A stretch of DNA of 64,000 nt from Bacteroides sp. (GTDB lineage: Bacteria > Bacteroidota > Bacteroidia > Bacteroidales > UBA7960). A program made the position numbers and the translations under genes. The notes beneath the pieces were generated by a model. The model saw only the letters and a program-made list of their open reading frames with translations, ran no database searches and was not told the origin of the DNA. The stretch is taken from positions 1 through 64,000 of the forward strand of contig JAZBOS010000128.1 in the NCBI GenBank assembly GCA_036351255.1, written 5' to 3'. Shown here one piece after another: positions 7,985-17,801 of the stretch (its first letter is position 1; each line of letters opens with the position of its first letter).

Positions 7985-8093
7985 CATAAAAACCGTCCAC
8001 AAATGCACACGAATAAAAGAAACACAAATATTCACAAAAGAAATATGATAATCTGGTAATGTGATAATTTGTTGAAAAGTTGAAAAGTTGAAT

Positions 8094-8114
8094 AAACCCT
8101 AAACCCTAAACCCT
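8094..8114. repeat. Three AAACCCT tandem units
   Basis: An exact 7-base triplet repeat. The same motif on the other strand (GGGATTAGGGTTTAGGG-like) is seen at about 1786-1810 and 45590-45625. Confidence 0.8.
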
Positions 8115-8207
8115 TATTTTGTTTGTGTTCATTTCCTTTTCATTTGCGTGATTTTGTGGATGAAAATTACAAGAAAAAAACTCCGGGTGTGTATCTTTGC
8201 GGGATGA

Positions 8208-8354
8208 ATGAGCCCGAATACCGTGTATTTTGAACGGGCCTTACCGGCGAAATGGAAAAGGCAGATTATTAAAATGGAATCAAACCTGCAGCCCGTGGAA
8301 GAGCACTCTCAAGGGTCCCGGAAAGGCCGGGATGGGTGCTGCCTCAGCTGCTAA
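8208..8354 (+). CDS. Possible 48-residue Cys-ending small protein
   Basis: An ATG-started frame of 48 codons (MSPNTVYFER start, GRDGCCLSC end) lies 15 bases ahead of the next gene. A -7-like TATCTTTG at 8192-8199 sits just upstream, which would make a near-leaderless transcript, but no -33 TTTG is found at the right spacing. The peptide is polar and basic with three cysteines in the last five residues. I do not recognise it. It may be a real small protein, or leader sequence of the downstream gene; the GC-rich GTCCCGGAAAGGCCGGGA part could also fold as RNA. Confidence 0.3.
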   Translation: MSPNTVYFERALPAKWKRQIIKMESNLQPVEEHSQGSRKGRDGCCLSC

Positions 8355-8369
8355 AACCAGCATTGATTT

Positions 8370-9167
8370 ATGAAATACTCGCGTTGGAAACCGCTAAAAA
8401 AGATCTATGCATCGGAGCGGGCTGCTGAAATCAGCCGGTTCGGGCAATCGGTGCAGGGCCTGTTTTCGGAAAGTGACCTGGAAGGTTTACCCTTGCCGGT
8501 GCGGCGTTATTTGGAGGTTTGTGGCTTTGTGGGCCGTAAGCGGATGTCGAATGTGCAGACCCACTGGAAGAATGTGTCCCTGCGAAGGGCGCTCAATGCG
8601 GGATGGATGCCCATCAGCTGCGAACAGTTTAACTCAGTGGCTGAGCCCATGCGGATCGCCTGTATGCGTGGCAGGCTATTTGGCATCTTCCCCTTTGAAG
8701 GCAGGGATATTTACCAGGCTGGGGAAGGCAATATGCTGATCCGGCTGATGAAATACATCACCGTAGGCGATGCCAGGGGGCAGGCCATGAATGAATCGTC
8801 GCTGGTTACCCTGCTGGCGGAGGCGTTTCTGGCCCCGAGCTATGTCTTGCAGGATTACATCCGCTGGGAAGAAGCAGATACACATTCCGTAAAAGCCAGC
8901 ATTACTTTCAATGGGATTCAGGTCAGCGGCACGTTCTTCTTTAATGAAGAAGGCCTGATGGAACGCTTTGTCAGCGAAGATCGCAATATGGTTGACCAGG
9001 ATGGAACCTCACGCAAGCTGCCCTGGTCAGCCTTCGCGGGCGATTATTTCCGCCAGGCCGACGGGCTTTTGGTGCCCGGATCGCTTCGTGCAGCATGGCA
9101 CCTGGAGGAGGGAGATTTTGAATATTACCGGGGAGAAATTACCGGGCTGACATTTGATGTCGTTTAA
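8370..9167 (+). CDS. Uncharacterised protein, DUF6544/DUF6920-like
   Basis: A 265-residue soluble protein with LPLPVRRYLEVCGFVG near residue 40 and later MKYITVGDARGQAMNESSLVTLLAEAFLAP and RKLPWSAFAGDYF regions, a pattern I associate with the DUF6544/DUF6920 group. Members look beta-rich and lack known catalytic motifs. The gene is followed 54 bases later by a membrane protein gene on the same strand, and the two may be co-expressed. No reaction can be proposed. The family label should be checked by a profile search. Confidence 0.6.
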   Translation: MKYSRWKPLKKIYASERAAEISRFGQSVQGLFSESDLEGLPLPVRRYLEVCGFVGRKRMSNVQTHWKNVSLRRALNAGWMPISCEQFNSVAEPMRIACMRGRLFGIFPFEGRDIYQAGEGNMLIRLMKYITVGDARGQAMNESSLVTLLAEAFLAPSYVLQDYIRWEEADTHSVKASITFNGIQVSGTFFFNEEGLMERFVSEDRNMVDQDGTSRKLPWSAFAGDYFRQADGLLVPGSLRAAWHLEEGDFEYYRGEITGLTFDVV

Positions 9168-9221
9168 TTTGAAGGAGGAGCACTGGATCTGAAAACTTTT
9201 TAACTTTTTAATGATAATACC

Positions 9222-10073
9222 ATGAAAACCAATGGATTTTTAATTGCAGGCATTGTTGTTTTATCGCTGGTTGCCACCCTGACAGGGATCCTGTCAGATG
9301 GTGGTCCCGGACCTTATGCTTACACGTCCATTCGCGGGCAGGAGGTGATGATTTATGGCCGTGGAATATATCAGCACATGTCGGCCGAAGTAGCCCCCCA
9401 GGGCATTGCCCAGGATTATGTGACCCTTTTCCTGGGGATTCCCTTATTGCTGCTTTCCTTCTTTAAGGCAAGGAAAGGATCGCTTCAATGGCTTTATGTC
9501 CTCAGCGGGACCCTTGGATATTTCCTGGTGACCTATCTTTTTTATACGGCCATGGGGATGTACAATGTGCTGTTCCTGGTATATGCAGCCTTATTGGCCC
9601 TGAGTTTCTTTGCCTTTCTGCAGAGTTTGCTTTCTTTTGATGTTGAGCAACTGCCTTCCAGGTTTAAACCTGAGACCCCGGTGAAGTTGGCTGGTATTTT
9701 CCTGATCATCAACACCCTGGGCATTGCTTTTCTATGGTTAAGCGTGGTGGTGCCTCCCTTGCTCGATGGCAGCATTTACCCGGCAGGCTTGCACCATTAC
9801 ACAACCCTTATTGTGCAGGGATTCGACCTTGGGTTGCTGCTGCCGCTGGCTTTTGTGTCGGGTTTGCTTTTTATAAAAAGGAAGCCACTGGGTTACCTGG
9901 CCGCGCCGGTATACCTTGTGTTTCTGTCTATCCTGATGACTGCCCTGGTGGCCAAGATCATTGCCATCATGATGGGTGGTGAACCGGCAGGACCAGCCAT
10001 TGTAATCATCCCTGTTTTTTTGTCTTTTGCAGTCATTGCCGGGGTTCTTTCCCTCCGGAATATCCGGGCTTAA
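9222..10073 (+). CDS. Hypothetical polytopic membrane protein
   Basis: A 283-residue protein with about eight hydrophobic helices: one N-terminal (GFLIAGIVVLSLVATLTGIL), a periplasmic-looking loop of about 50 residues, then closely packed helices to the C-terminus. No transporter or enzyme signature is visible. The loop contains YGRGIYQHMSAEVAPQGIAQDYV. It may be expressed with the preceding DUF6544-like gene. I do not recognise a characterised family. Confidence 0.65.
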   Translation: MKTNGFLIAGIVVLSLVATLTGILSDGGPGPYAYTSIRGQEVMIYGRGIYQHMSAEVAPQGIAQDYVTLFLGIPLLLLSFFKARKGSLQWLYVLSGTLGYFLVTYLFYTAMGMYNVLFLVYAALLALSFFAFLQSLLSFDVEQLPSRFKPETPVKLAGIFLIINTLGIAFLWLSVVVPPLLDGSIYPAGLHHYTTLIVQGFDLGLLLPLAFVSGLLFIKRKPLGYLAAPVYLVFLSILMTALVAKIIAIMMGGEPAGPAIVIIPVFLSFAVIAGVLSLRNIRA

Positions 10074-10177
10074 GGGTTGTGTTTTCAAAAGAGGGATCAA
10101 ATTTTACCTTTTTCGCTGAACCCCTGACTGAAAAAATCCTTACTTTTATCCTTCACTCTTATGTAAAATGAAGGATT

Positions 10178-13100
10178 ATGAGCCGAAGCCAGGGAAGCCG
10201 TGAAGTGCCTGTTTTTGAGTTTCACATTGCAGGACGGATTCGTCAGAAGCTACAAGTAGATGAGACCCTTTTTGCCACGAATGGGCAGGTCGTTTTTGCT
10301 GATTTTCACGCTGTCAGGCAGCTGGCTTACCGGATGAATGAGACCAGGGCGCCGCAGCAGCACATTTACCCTGGCGAACTGAATGCAGCAGGATTGCTCG
10401 ATGAAGTGTATCACCTGTTGCTCAGGGAATATGAGAAACAACTCAATCCCAAAGTGTTTCAGCATGCTGAGGCCTGGCTGACCCAACAGCTTGGCGGGGA
10501 AAGACTGAGACGCCTCATGCTGGATTTCACGCTTGAATTTCCACCCCTGGAGCTTTACCGTGGAAGGATGACTGCCACCGGATGGCTCAGCGGACAGGCT
10601 GGCGATCGCACACATACCAGTATCGCTATTGAGGAAATCCTGATGCTGTTGCTCGCCAATTTAAATCCTGCCACCAAAAGGTTCAGGGATTTGTTTGACC
10701 GGGGGTACCTGGAGAATCAAACGGCACTGGATGAGTTAATGGCAGGGCTGGAGGCCTTCTTTGCAAAAGAGCCTCCCTTTGGCCCAGAGAAGCAGGATAT
10801 CATCACCCTGCTGAAGGCCCCTATGCTGGCAGCCCCGGAAGACCTGAATGCCCAGCTTGACTATGTGATGAAGCGCTGGAAAGCATTCCTGCCGGAAGAC
10901 TTTGTGATCCGCATCCTGAAGGGCAAGGACCTGATGAAGGAAGATATGCGCCTGGAAGGGGGAGAAGGAGATACGCCAACCTTTGTGCCCTTTTATAAGG
11001 GGCAGCAGGGGGCGGGGGCTTCTTTCCTTGGGAAGTCGGGTTTTGACTATGTGCAGGATTCCGATAAGGATTATGATGAGAATGAAGCCTTTACGCAGGA
11101 CACGCATTGGATGCCCCGGGTGGTGCTGATGGCCAAAAACACCTGGGTGTGGCTCGATCAGTTGTCGAAAAAATACCAGCGTGATATCCGGCGGTTGGAT
11201 CAGATCCCCGATGAAGAGCTGGATCAGCTGGCGCGATGGAATTTTAACGGGCTGTGGCTTATCGGCATCTGGGAACGCAGCAATGCCTCGAGGCGCATCA
11301 AGCATATCATGGGCTTTACGGATGCCGTTTCTTCGGCTTATTCCTTGTATGATTACCAGATCGCACACGACCTGGGCGGAGAAGAAGCCTATCAGATTCT
11401 GAACGAGCGGGCCAGGGCAAGGGGCATCAGGCTGGCCAGTGATATGGTCCCTAACCACACGGGGATTTATTCCAAGTGGGTCATCGAAAACCCGGATTAT
11501 TTTATTCAGACCAGGGTGCCGCCTTTTCCAGCTTACCGGTTTACCGGGGAAAACCTTTCAGAACATCCCGATATAGAGGTTCGCATTGATGATGGTTACT
11601 TTTCGAAGACCGATGCGGCCGTTGTGTTTCAGCGCATTGACAAGCGTAATGGGGATGTGCGCTATATTTACCACGGCAACGATGGCACGAATATGCCATG
11701 GAACGACACCGCCCAGCTTGATATGATCAAGCAGGAGGTGAGGGAAGCCGTGATCCAGATGATCTTTGAAGTGGCCCGGCGTTTCTCGATCATTCGTTTT
11801 GATGCGGCCATGACGCTTGCCAAAAAACACTTTGCACGGCTGTGGTATCCCCGACCAGGTACCGGGGGAGATATCCCCTCGCGGGCAGATTATGCCATGT
11901 CGCAGGCACAGTTTGATGCGCTGTTCCCTGTGGAGTTCTGGCGTGAAGTGGTCGACCGCATGAATGAAACGATGCCTGAGACCCTGTTGCTGGCAGAGGC
12001 TTTCTGGTTTATGGAGGGCTATTTTGTCCGCACCCTCGGGATGCACCGGGTGTATAACTCCGCCTTTATGCATATGCTTAAAAATGAGGAGAATGAAAAG
12101 TACCGCGACCTGATCACCAATACCCTGGAGTTTGAACCGGAGATCCTGAAACGGTATGTGAATTTTATGAGCAACCCTGATGAAGAAACCGCCATCAGGC
12201 AGTTTGGCACCGGCGACAAGTATTTCGGGGTATGTGTTTTGATGAGTACCCTGCCGGGATTGCCGATGTTTGCACACGGACAGCTGGAAGGCTATACAGA
12301 GAAGTATGGCATGGAATACCAGCGGGCCTATTACAATGAATTGCCGCAGCAATGGCTTGTGGAGAAACACCAGAAAGAGATCTTCCCCCTGCTGAAGAAA
12401 CGTTATCTGTTCAGCGATGTCGAACATTTCAATTTCTATGACTTCCAGGATGATGCAGGATATCTGAATGAAAACGTGATGGCCTATACCAACCGCTTTG
12501 GCCACGAGCGGGTCCTGGTGCTTTTCAATAATAAATATGAGGGTGCTTCGGGCCGGATCAGCCATTCTGCACCTAAACTCCGCAAGGGTGGCGATGCAGG
12601 GCAGACCCGGGTGCTGCAGCTGGGAGAAGCGCTGGGGTTGAATGGCAGCCATGGCTTTTTCTATGTGATGAAGGAGCACATCTCCGGGCTTGAATACCTG
12701 AAAAGTGGAAAGGAGATATTCGAACAGGGCTTGCACTGGCATCTGAATGGTTTTGAATATCGCATATTCTGGGAGTTCCTTGAAATCTTTGATGCAACCG
12801 GGGTTTACGAAAGGCTGCATTACAACCTTGCCGGACAGGGCGTTGTCAGTATTGAACAGGCGCGAAAGGAACTGGAGCTGGAACAGGTTTATGCTGCTTT
12901 TGAGCCATTGTTCCAGGCGGATGTTATCGATCCTTTTATCCAATCCCTTCTTGAGCCTGAGATTCCCCTGAAAAACGATCCTTCGCTGGCACCCATAACA
13001 GGCAGGTACCAGGTTTTTGCCGGTAGGGTGGTATCACAATTCGGAATTCAGACAGATCCGGAATCAGCCACTAAAGCTTTCTTTCAGAACCTGCAGGGTG

Positions 13101-13813
13101 TTAAGGCAGCTTACCGTTTTGTGAAGGACCATGAGACCGTCCTTGCAGATAAATTGTTTAGCCGTAAACCTGCAGAAGCCGACAGGGTGCCTTTACCGGG
13201 CGCATTGGGACCTTTCCGCGAAAGCGCCATGCTAATCATTGCCTTTTATGCCAAAGAAGCCCTGAAGACCCTTACGGATGGCAAACAAAAGGAAAAGGCC
13301 CTCCAGGATGCCCTGATGCTGCGCCTGCCTTTGCAGAAAGTCCTGAGAAGTACGGGGCGGGGGCTTGATGAGATAGAACGTGATGTGGACCTGCTGGATC
13401 TTTTACTGGAAACCGGATTTAAGGCCTTTGACATGCGTGACGCCCTCTTGGGTGGCATCCTGCCCAAAGAGCCCACCATGAAGGTGCCCGAAGTTTTCCA
13501 GGAAAAGTTAAGACTCGTTGCGCTTTTGCTGGATGACCCCAAAGTCAAACGTTATATTGGGGCAAATTTTTATGAGGGGACCTGGTTTTTCAGCAAGGAG
13601 AAATTTGAAGAACTGCTTACCTGGTTATTCTCGGCAGCTACCTTTGAGTATTTTTCTGAAGCCAGGGAACAGAATGTTTTCCTTTCAGCGGGTGAAAAAG
13701 CCAAATTGGTAAAGTCTGATTTATCTCTGCTGGAAACAATCATGGACTTATCAGATCGTGCCGGGTACCAGCTTGATTTATTGAAGAAAGCACTGAAAGG
13801 TGCTGAAGACTAG
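10178..13813 (+). CDS. Large GH13 alpha-amylase-family protein
   Basis: A 1211-residue protein with a GH13 barrel in its middle third. Region I SDMVPNHTG has Asp422; region II IIRFDAAMTLAKKH has the nucleophile Asp542; region III LAEAFW has the acid Glu607; region IV FMSNPDEET keeps Asp668 but has Pro where most amylases have His (NHD). The first 300 residues and last 350 residues are helical and unlike standard amylase domains. No signal peptide is seen, so it likely acts in the cytoplasm on alpha-glucans such as glycogen or maltodextrins; the substrate is inferred only. The gene is monocistronic and followed by a strong terminator. Confidence 0.85.
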   Translation: MSRSQGSREVPVFEFHIAGRIRQKLQVDETLFATNGQVVFADFHAVRQLAYRMNETRAPQQHIYPGELNAAGLLDEVYHLLLREYEKQLNPKVFQHAEAWLTQQLGGERLRRLMLDFTLEFPPLELYRGRMTATGWLSGQAGDRTHTSIAIEEILMLLLANLNPATKRFRDLFDRGYLENQTALDELMAGLEAFFAKEPPFGPEKQDIITLLKAPMLAAPEDLNAQLDYVMKRWKAFLPEDFVIRILKGKDLMKEDMRLEGGEGDTPTFVPFYKGQQGAGASFLGKSGFDYVQDSDKDYDENEAFTQDTHWMPRVVLMAKNTWVWLDQLSKKYQRDIRRLDQIPDEELDQLARWNFNGLWLIGIWERSNASRRIKHIMGFTDAVSSAYSLYDYQIAHDLGGEEAYQILNERARARGIRLASDMVPNHTGIYSKWVIENPDYFIQTRVPPFPAYRFTGENLSEHPDIEVRIDDGYFSKTDAAVVFQRIDKRNGDVRYIYHGNDGTNMPWNDTAQLDMIKQEVREAVIQMIFEVARRFSIIRFDAAMTLAKKHFARLWYPRPGTGGDIPSRADYAMSQAQFDALFPVEFWREVVDRMNETMPETLLLAEAFWFMEGYFVRTLGMHRVYNSAFMHMLKNEENEKYRDLITNTLEFEPEILKRYVNFMSNPDEETAIRQFGTGDKYFGVCVLMSTLPGLPMFAHGQLEGYTEKYGMEYQRAYYNELPQQWLVEKHQKEIFPLLKKRYLFSDVEHFNFYDFQDDAGYLNENVMAYTNRFGHERVLVLFNNKYEGASGRISHSAPKLRKGGDAGQTRVLQLGEALGLNGSHGFFYVMKEHISGLEYLKSGKEIFEQGLHWHLNGFEYRIFWEFLEIFDATGVYERLHYNLAGQGVVSIEQARKELELEQVYAAFEPLFQADVIDPFIQSLLEPEIPLKNDPSLAPITGRYQVFAGRVVSQFGIQTDPESATKAFFQNLQGVKAAYRFVKDHETVLADKLFSRKPAEADRVPLPGALGPFRESAMLIIAFYAKEALKTLTDGKQKEKALQDALMLRLPLQKVLRSTGRGLDEIERDVDLLDLLLETGFKAFDMRDALLGGILPKEPTMKVPEVFQEKLRLVALLLDDPKVKRYIGANFYEGTWFFSKEKFEELLTWLFSAATFEYFSEAREQNVFLSAGEKAKLVKSDLSLLETIMDLSDRAGYQLDLLKKALKGAED

Positions 13814-13839
13814 TTTTTTCCATTGGTTTTACCCTTAAG

Positions 13840-13871
13840 AACGCAGGTCAGCCAGACCTGCGTTTTTTTTT
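13840..13871 (+). terminator. Rho-independent terminator after GH13 gene
   Basis: AACGCAGGTC pairs perfectly with GACCTGCGTT around an AGCCA loop, followed by a run of T. Confidence 0.9.
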
Positions 13872-14056
13872 GCTTTCGTTAAGCGCAGGATTTTCGGAAA
13901 AAAAACAGGTAAAATCTACCCTTTGGAGATAAGGATTAATTCAGTAATCTACGGATTGGTAAGCGGTTCGGATTTTATAGTTTTATTCCCTGAAAATGTG
14001 ATGCTTTGCCGAGGCTCTGTTTTTCAGCCTGAGCGCTTCACGTTTTTTCCCAACCT

Positions 14057-17000
14057 ATGAGAAAAAAGATTGAAGAAATGGAAAAGATGATCTTTAAGAT
14101 CCGTCATGTTTTGCCCCTGTTCATGGTGTTATTTGCAACAGGTGTGCAGGCAACAGAACCGGTATTTTATCCCCGACCGGCAGTAGTAAATCCCAACAAG
14201 CAAATCCAGGCAGATGTGAAAGCCCAGGCTTTGGTTGATGAGGCCATTTGGTATGAAGGCTTTGATGGAGGCCTTCCTGAAAGCTGGCAAAGTGTGGATT
14301 TGACCGGTTATGTCAGTTTTATGCACACCTACAGTGGTCCTCAGGGTGGATATTCACAGGGAGTCCCGGCGATTAACAGCACCTCCGCCTCTGATGGGTT
14401 CATGATTCTCGACAGTGACCTCGCCAGTGAGACCAATCCCGGCGGTTTAACGGATGCCTATATTCAGAGCCCGCCCATTGACTTGAGCGAGCATCCGCAT
14501 GTGATGCTGTCGTTTCAGCATTTTTTCAGGTACTGCTGTAGTTTCCAGGGAACCCAGCTTCTGGTGGAGGTCAGCAATGACGGGGAAAACTGGGTGAGCT
14601 TTGATGTAAAAAATGGGGTGTGGCCCAATAACCTTAGCCAGAATGCCATCCATCAGCTGGTCAATATCTCTGAAGTGGCAGCAGGCCACGAGCAGGTATG
14701 GATTCGTTTCCGCAAGATTGGCGCCAGCCATTACTTCTGGATGATCGATGACGTCTCCATCAATACCTACACAGCCAACGACCTTGAATTGTTCGCCATT
14801 TCCTATGGCGGATATACGATGGTGCCCGGGGGGCAGCAACAAGCCGTAGCTTTTGGGGGGATGATCCGCAACCTGGGGGGTAACACCCAAACAGGCGTAT
14901 CGCTTAAGGCCAGCGTCAACACCTATTTATATAATGGGGAAAGCCCATTAATCCAGCAGCTTGCTTCAGGCCATTCAGCAACAGTGGAAACTGCTACTCC
15001 CTTTACCTTCCCCGGCAAGGGTCAGTATCTTATCGCATTTGAAGCCCGGCAAAACCAGCCCGATACAGAGCCTTCCAACAATATGGCTGAAGGCAGGGTG
15101 CTCATCACCGACAGCATTTATGCCCGTGATGGAGGGATATACCTGGGTGAAGGGATCCGTGGTGATATTGGCGAAGCCTTTATCACGGGTAACATCTTCA
15201 GGATCTTATCCGGTGAAAAGGCAACCTCTATTTCCGTGGCCTTACATGAGCAAACCCAGGCCGGTGCGACATTTAATCTCCAAATCTATCAAAAGCAAGG
15301 GACGGGGTTTTTGCTGCTTTCTGAAACCTCTGATTATGTGGTTGCCCAGGAAGATATCCCCATGCAGGCCGGTGGAGAGGCTACATGGGTGACGGTCCCG
15401 CTAAATGGAGATGGCCTTATTCTGGAAGATGGAGTGGATTACCTGGTGGCTGTCAACTATCCCGGAGGCAATGAAACCCTGATGGTTTCTTCAGAAGTGC
15501 CCCGTGGATTGCCCAACCAGGGCGCTTTTTCTCAAATAAGTGGTTTCTGGCAAACTGAATCCCAGGTACCTATGATTCGCCTGAATCTTGGTGAAAACAT
15601 TGCTGAGTGCGTCCCTGTTTATGAAATTCTTTCTACAGAGGCCTATTGCGGCAATGACGATGGCCAGGCTACGGTTATTCCCCTTACGGGTTTTGGCCCT
15701 CATACTTTCCTTTGGGACACGGATCCTTTACAGGAAGGACAAACGGCCACCGGGCTGGGTGTAGGGCAAATCCTTGTGGAGGTTTGGGATGCCTCCGGTT
15801 GTTATGACAGTCTTTATGTAGACATTGAATCCCTCAACCTGGAAATAGACTATGAGTCATTGCCCTCTGCCTGTGGTGCTCCCAATGGGGAAGCAACGAT
15901 AATCCCGCTGGCTGGGTTTGCCCCATATACCTTTACCTGGCCTTCAGAAGTGGAGCAGGAAGGTCCTACGGCTGCGGGATTACTTCCGGGAGGTTATCTG
16001 GTCACTGTAACGGACAGCATTGGCTGTGAGGGGCAAATTGAAGTCATCATTGAGGAAAACGACTTCCTTTTGGTGGATGCACAGGTTCAGAACCCGGTTT
16101 GTGTGACCGACAATGGGAGTATATTCCTTTTGCCTGAAGGTGGAAGTGAACCATTTGATTATTCATGGGAAGAGTTTCCTGAACTGGATGGCAACCTGGC
16201 AGAAAATCTCCCCGAAGGTACTTACCACGTGCTGATTACCGACCAGTCAGGATGTGAAAGCCTGCTTGAATTTGAATTGGAATTTGAGAACATTGAATTA
16301 TTTGTTGAGGGTGATGTGATCCCTGAAACCTGTGAGATGAACAATGCCTCCATTGTATTGGAGGTAGAAGGGGCTACCGACCCGGTCACCTATTCATGGA
16401 GTAATGGAGCTTCGACGCCTTCCCTTGAAAACATTGGAGAAGGAGATTATTCCGTGGTGATTGTTGATGCCTTTGGTTGCGAAGCTATCAGGGATTTCAC
16501 CATCACCAATACAGGTCAACTGCCACGGGTGTCTTCTTTTACAAGCAATTCTCCTGGCTGCGGGCAGAGTGGGGGTACCGCCCTGATTATTCCTGAAGAC
16601 CCTGAAGAAAATCTGGAGTACCAATGGTCAACGGGCGAAACCACGCCTAATATTGAGAATATTCCTGCAGGGCTTTATTATGTCAGTATAGTGGATCCCG
16701 ACGAGAACTGTGTGCTGGAATACCCGGTTCTGATCAATGACGCAGGAGCCCCTGCGGTCAGCGGTGTGATCAGCCCTATTCTTTGCAACGGAGATGCCAA
16801 CGGTGCTATTACCGTTACTATTGACGGGGGAAGCGACCCCCAGTATAGCTGGGTGCATGGCCCGGAAGGACAAGTGGTTACTGATCTTGGTCCCGGAACT
16901 TATATTGTTACCGTGACCGATGGTGACTGCTTTACCTCTGAACAGTTTGACCTCGTTCAGCCAGACTATCTTCGCCTGCAGTATTCGTTTGACCAGGTTT

Positions 17001-17677
17001 ATTGCTTCGGGGAAACGACAACGATTAACGTAAGCCCGGTAGGAGGGACCTCACCTTACAGTTTTTACTGGAATACCGGACTGACCGGAAATCAAATGGA
17101 GGATGTCGGTGGCGGCGAATACTGGGTGCAGGTGATTGACTTTCACGAGTGTGCTTATAAGGAATATTTTGAGGTCAATGATCCTGAAGAGATTGTTGTG
17201 GAAGCCGAACTGGTCATCCCGGATGCCGGACAAAACAACGGCAGCATTCATTTAAATGTTACGGGTGGGACAGGCGTTTTAAGTTTTGCCTGGAATACCG
17301 GAGCCACCACATCCTATCTGGAAGATCTGCCCATTGGGACTTATACGGTTATCGTTCGCGATGAAAACGACTGCAGTGTTATGCACAGCTTTAACCTGAG
17401 TCCTGCCGGCCTTGAAGAAAACCCCGGGATCGCTGCTACCCTATACCCCAATCCTGCTGGCGACCTTGCATGGCTGCATCTGGATGGAAATCTGGGCGAA
17501 AAAGGAGCCATCTTATTGTTAGACCTCAATGGCCGGGTAATCCGTGAAATCTACAGCGGGCCGCTGGTAGCCGGTGAGAGGTTACCACTGGACCTAACCG
17601 GACTTGCTCAAGGCTTATACATTCTGAATATCCGTGGACCCAAGGTAAACTCAGTGCTTAAACTCATTAAGCGTTGA
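14057..17677 (+). CDS. T9SS cargo protein with SprB-like repeats
   Basis: A 1206-residue secreted protein. A signal peptide ends near ATGVQA (about residue 32); Met11 (14087) is an equally good start. Residues 45-235 form a jelly-roll of the choice-of-anchor J/MAM type (WYEGFDGGLPESW to YFWMIDDVSI). A CARDB-like domain follows (about 240-350), then a beta domain. About eight SprB-like repeats of about 70 residues occupy 520-1115, each with a YxWSTG-type core and a GxYxVxVxD ending with a Cys. The last 80 residues are a type A T9SS sorting domain (LYPNPAGDLAWL to LKLIKR). Export is by T9SS to the cell surface, where it may act in adhesion or gliding. Confidence 0.92.
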   Translation: MRKKIEEMEKMIFKIRHVLPLFMVLFATGVQATEPVFYPRPAVVNPNKQIQADVKAQALVDEAIWYEGFDGGLPESWQSVDLTGYVSFMHTYSGPQGGYSQGVPAINSTSASDGFMILDSDLASETNPGGLTDAYIQSPPIDLSEHPHVMLSFQHFFRYCCSFQGTQLLVEVSNDGENWVSFDVKNGVWPNNLSQNAIHQLVNISEVAAGHEQVWIRFRKIGASHYFWMIDDVSINTYTANDLELFAISYGGYTMVPGGQQQAVAFGGMIRNLGGNTQTGVSLKASVNTYLYNGESPLIQQLASGHSATVETATPFTFPGKGQYLIAFEARQNQPDTEPSNNMAEGRVLITDSIYARDGGIYLGEGIRGDIGEAFITGNIFRILSGEKATSISVALHEQTQAGATFNLQIYQKQGTGFLLLSETSDYVVAQEDIPMQAGGEATWVTVPLNGDGLILEDGVDYLVAVNYPGGNETLMVSSEVPRGLPNQGAFSQISGFWQTESQVPMIRLNLGENIAECVPVYEILSTEAYCGNDDGQATVIPLTGFGPHTFLWDTDPLQEGQTATGLGVGQILVEVWDASGCYDSLYVDIESLNLEIDYESLPSACGAPNGEATIIPLAGFAPYTFTWPSEVEQEGPTAAGLLPGGYLVTVTDSIGCEGQIEVIIEENDFLLVDAQVQNPVCVTDNGSIFLLPEGGSEPFDYSWEEFPELDGNLAENLPEGTYHVLITDQSGCESLLEFELEFENIELFVEGDVIPETCEMNNASIVLEVEGATDPVTYSWSNGASTPSLENIGEGDYSVVIVDAFGCEAIRDFTITNTGQLPRVSSFTSNSPGCGQSGGTALIIPEDPEENLEYQWSTGETTPNIENIPAGLYYVSIVDPDENCVLEYPVLINDAGAPAVSGVISPILCNGDANGAITVTIDGGSDPQYSWVHGPEGQVVTDLGPGTYIVTVTDGDCFTSEQFDLVQPDYLRLQYSFDQVYCFGETTTINVSPVGGTSPYSFYWNTGLTGNQMEDVGGGEYWVQVIDFHECAYKEYFEVNDPEEIVVEAELVIPDAGQNNGSIHLNVTGGTGVLSFAWNTGATTSYLEDLPIGTYTVIVRDENDCSVMHSFNLSPAGLEENPGIAATLYPNPAGDLAWLHLDGNLGEKGAILLLDLNGRVIREIYSGPLVAGERLPLDLTGLAQGLYILNIRGPKVNSVLKLIKR

Positions 17678-17699
17678 GTCTTTTTTCATAGATTTGGGA

Positions 17700-17736
17700 G
17701 CAACCCGGCATCAATACTGCCGGGTTGTTTTTTTTG
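17700..17736 (+). terminator. Rho-independent terminator after T9SS cargo gene
   Basis: CAACCCGGCA (17701-17710) pairs with TGCCGGGTTG (17718-17727), followed by a T-run. Confidence 0.9.
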
Positions 17737-17770
17737 TAAAACCCTCAAGGATGATTTCGGTAAATTGGCT

Positions 17771-17778
17771 TATTTTTG
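17771..17778 (+). promoter_or_regulatory. Possible -7 box for the ccm genes
   Basis: TATTTTTG matches TAnnTTTG and lies 23 bases before the ccmB ATG, after the upstream terminator. No clear -33 TTTG is found at 17-23 bases, so support is partial. Confidence 0.4.
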
Positions 17779-17801
17779 CCTGATTAAAGAAGCCAGGATA
17801 A

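Larger units (their letters stand above)
7918..8207. repeat. Intergenic repeat island upstream of DUF1801 gene
   Basis: The gap holds the second 42-bp repeat copy, an A-rich CACAAATGCACACGAAT-type stretch (about 8000-8035), GTTGAAAA tandem pieces, and three AAACCCT units (8094-8114). No gene is visible before the short ORF at 8208. Confidence 0.65.

Noticed and set aside
7918-8025. N-terminal extension of the DUF1801 protein
   Set aside because: Encoded by the 42-bp dispersed repeat, which also gives the same peptide at 5500-5772 with no DUF1801 domain.
8094-8114. Telomere-like AAACCCT repeat suggesting linear replicon or eukaryotic DNA
   Set aside because: Only three units, inside a bacterial gene context and part of the dispersed module set.
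8281-8369. Riboswitch ahead of the DUF6544-like gene
   Set aside because: There is local pairing potential (GTCCCGGAAAGGCCGGGA) but no known riboswitch core was recognised.
11558-12943. 461-codon ORF antisense to the GH13 gene
   Set aside because: Long only because of codon bias of the real gene; the plus frame carries all GH13 motifs.
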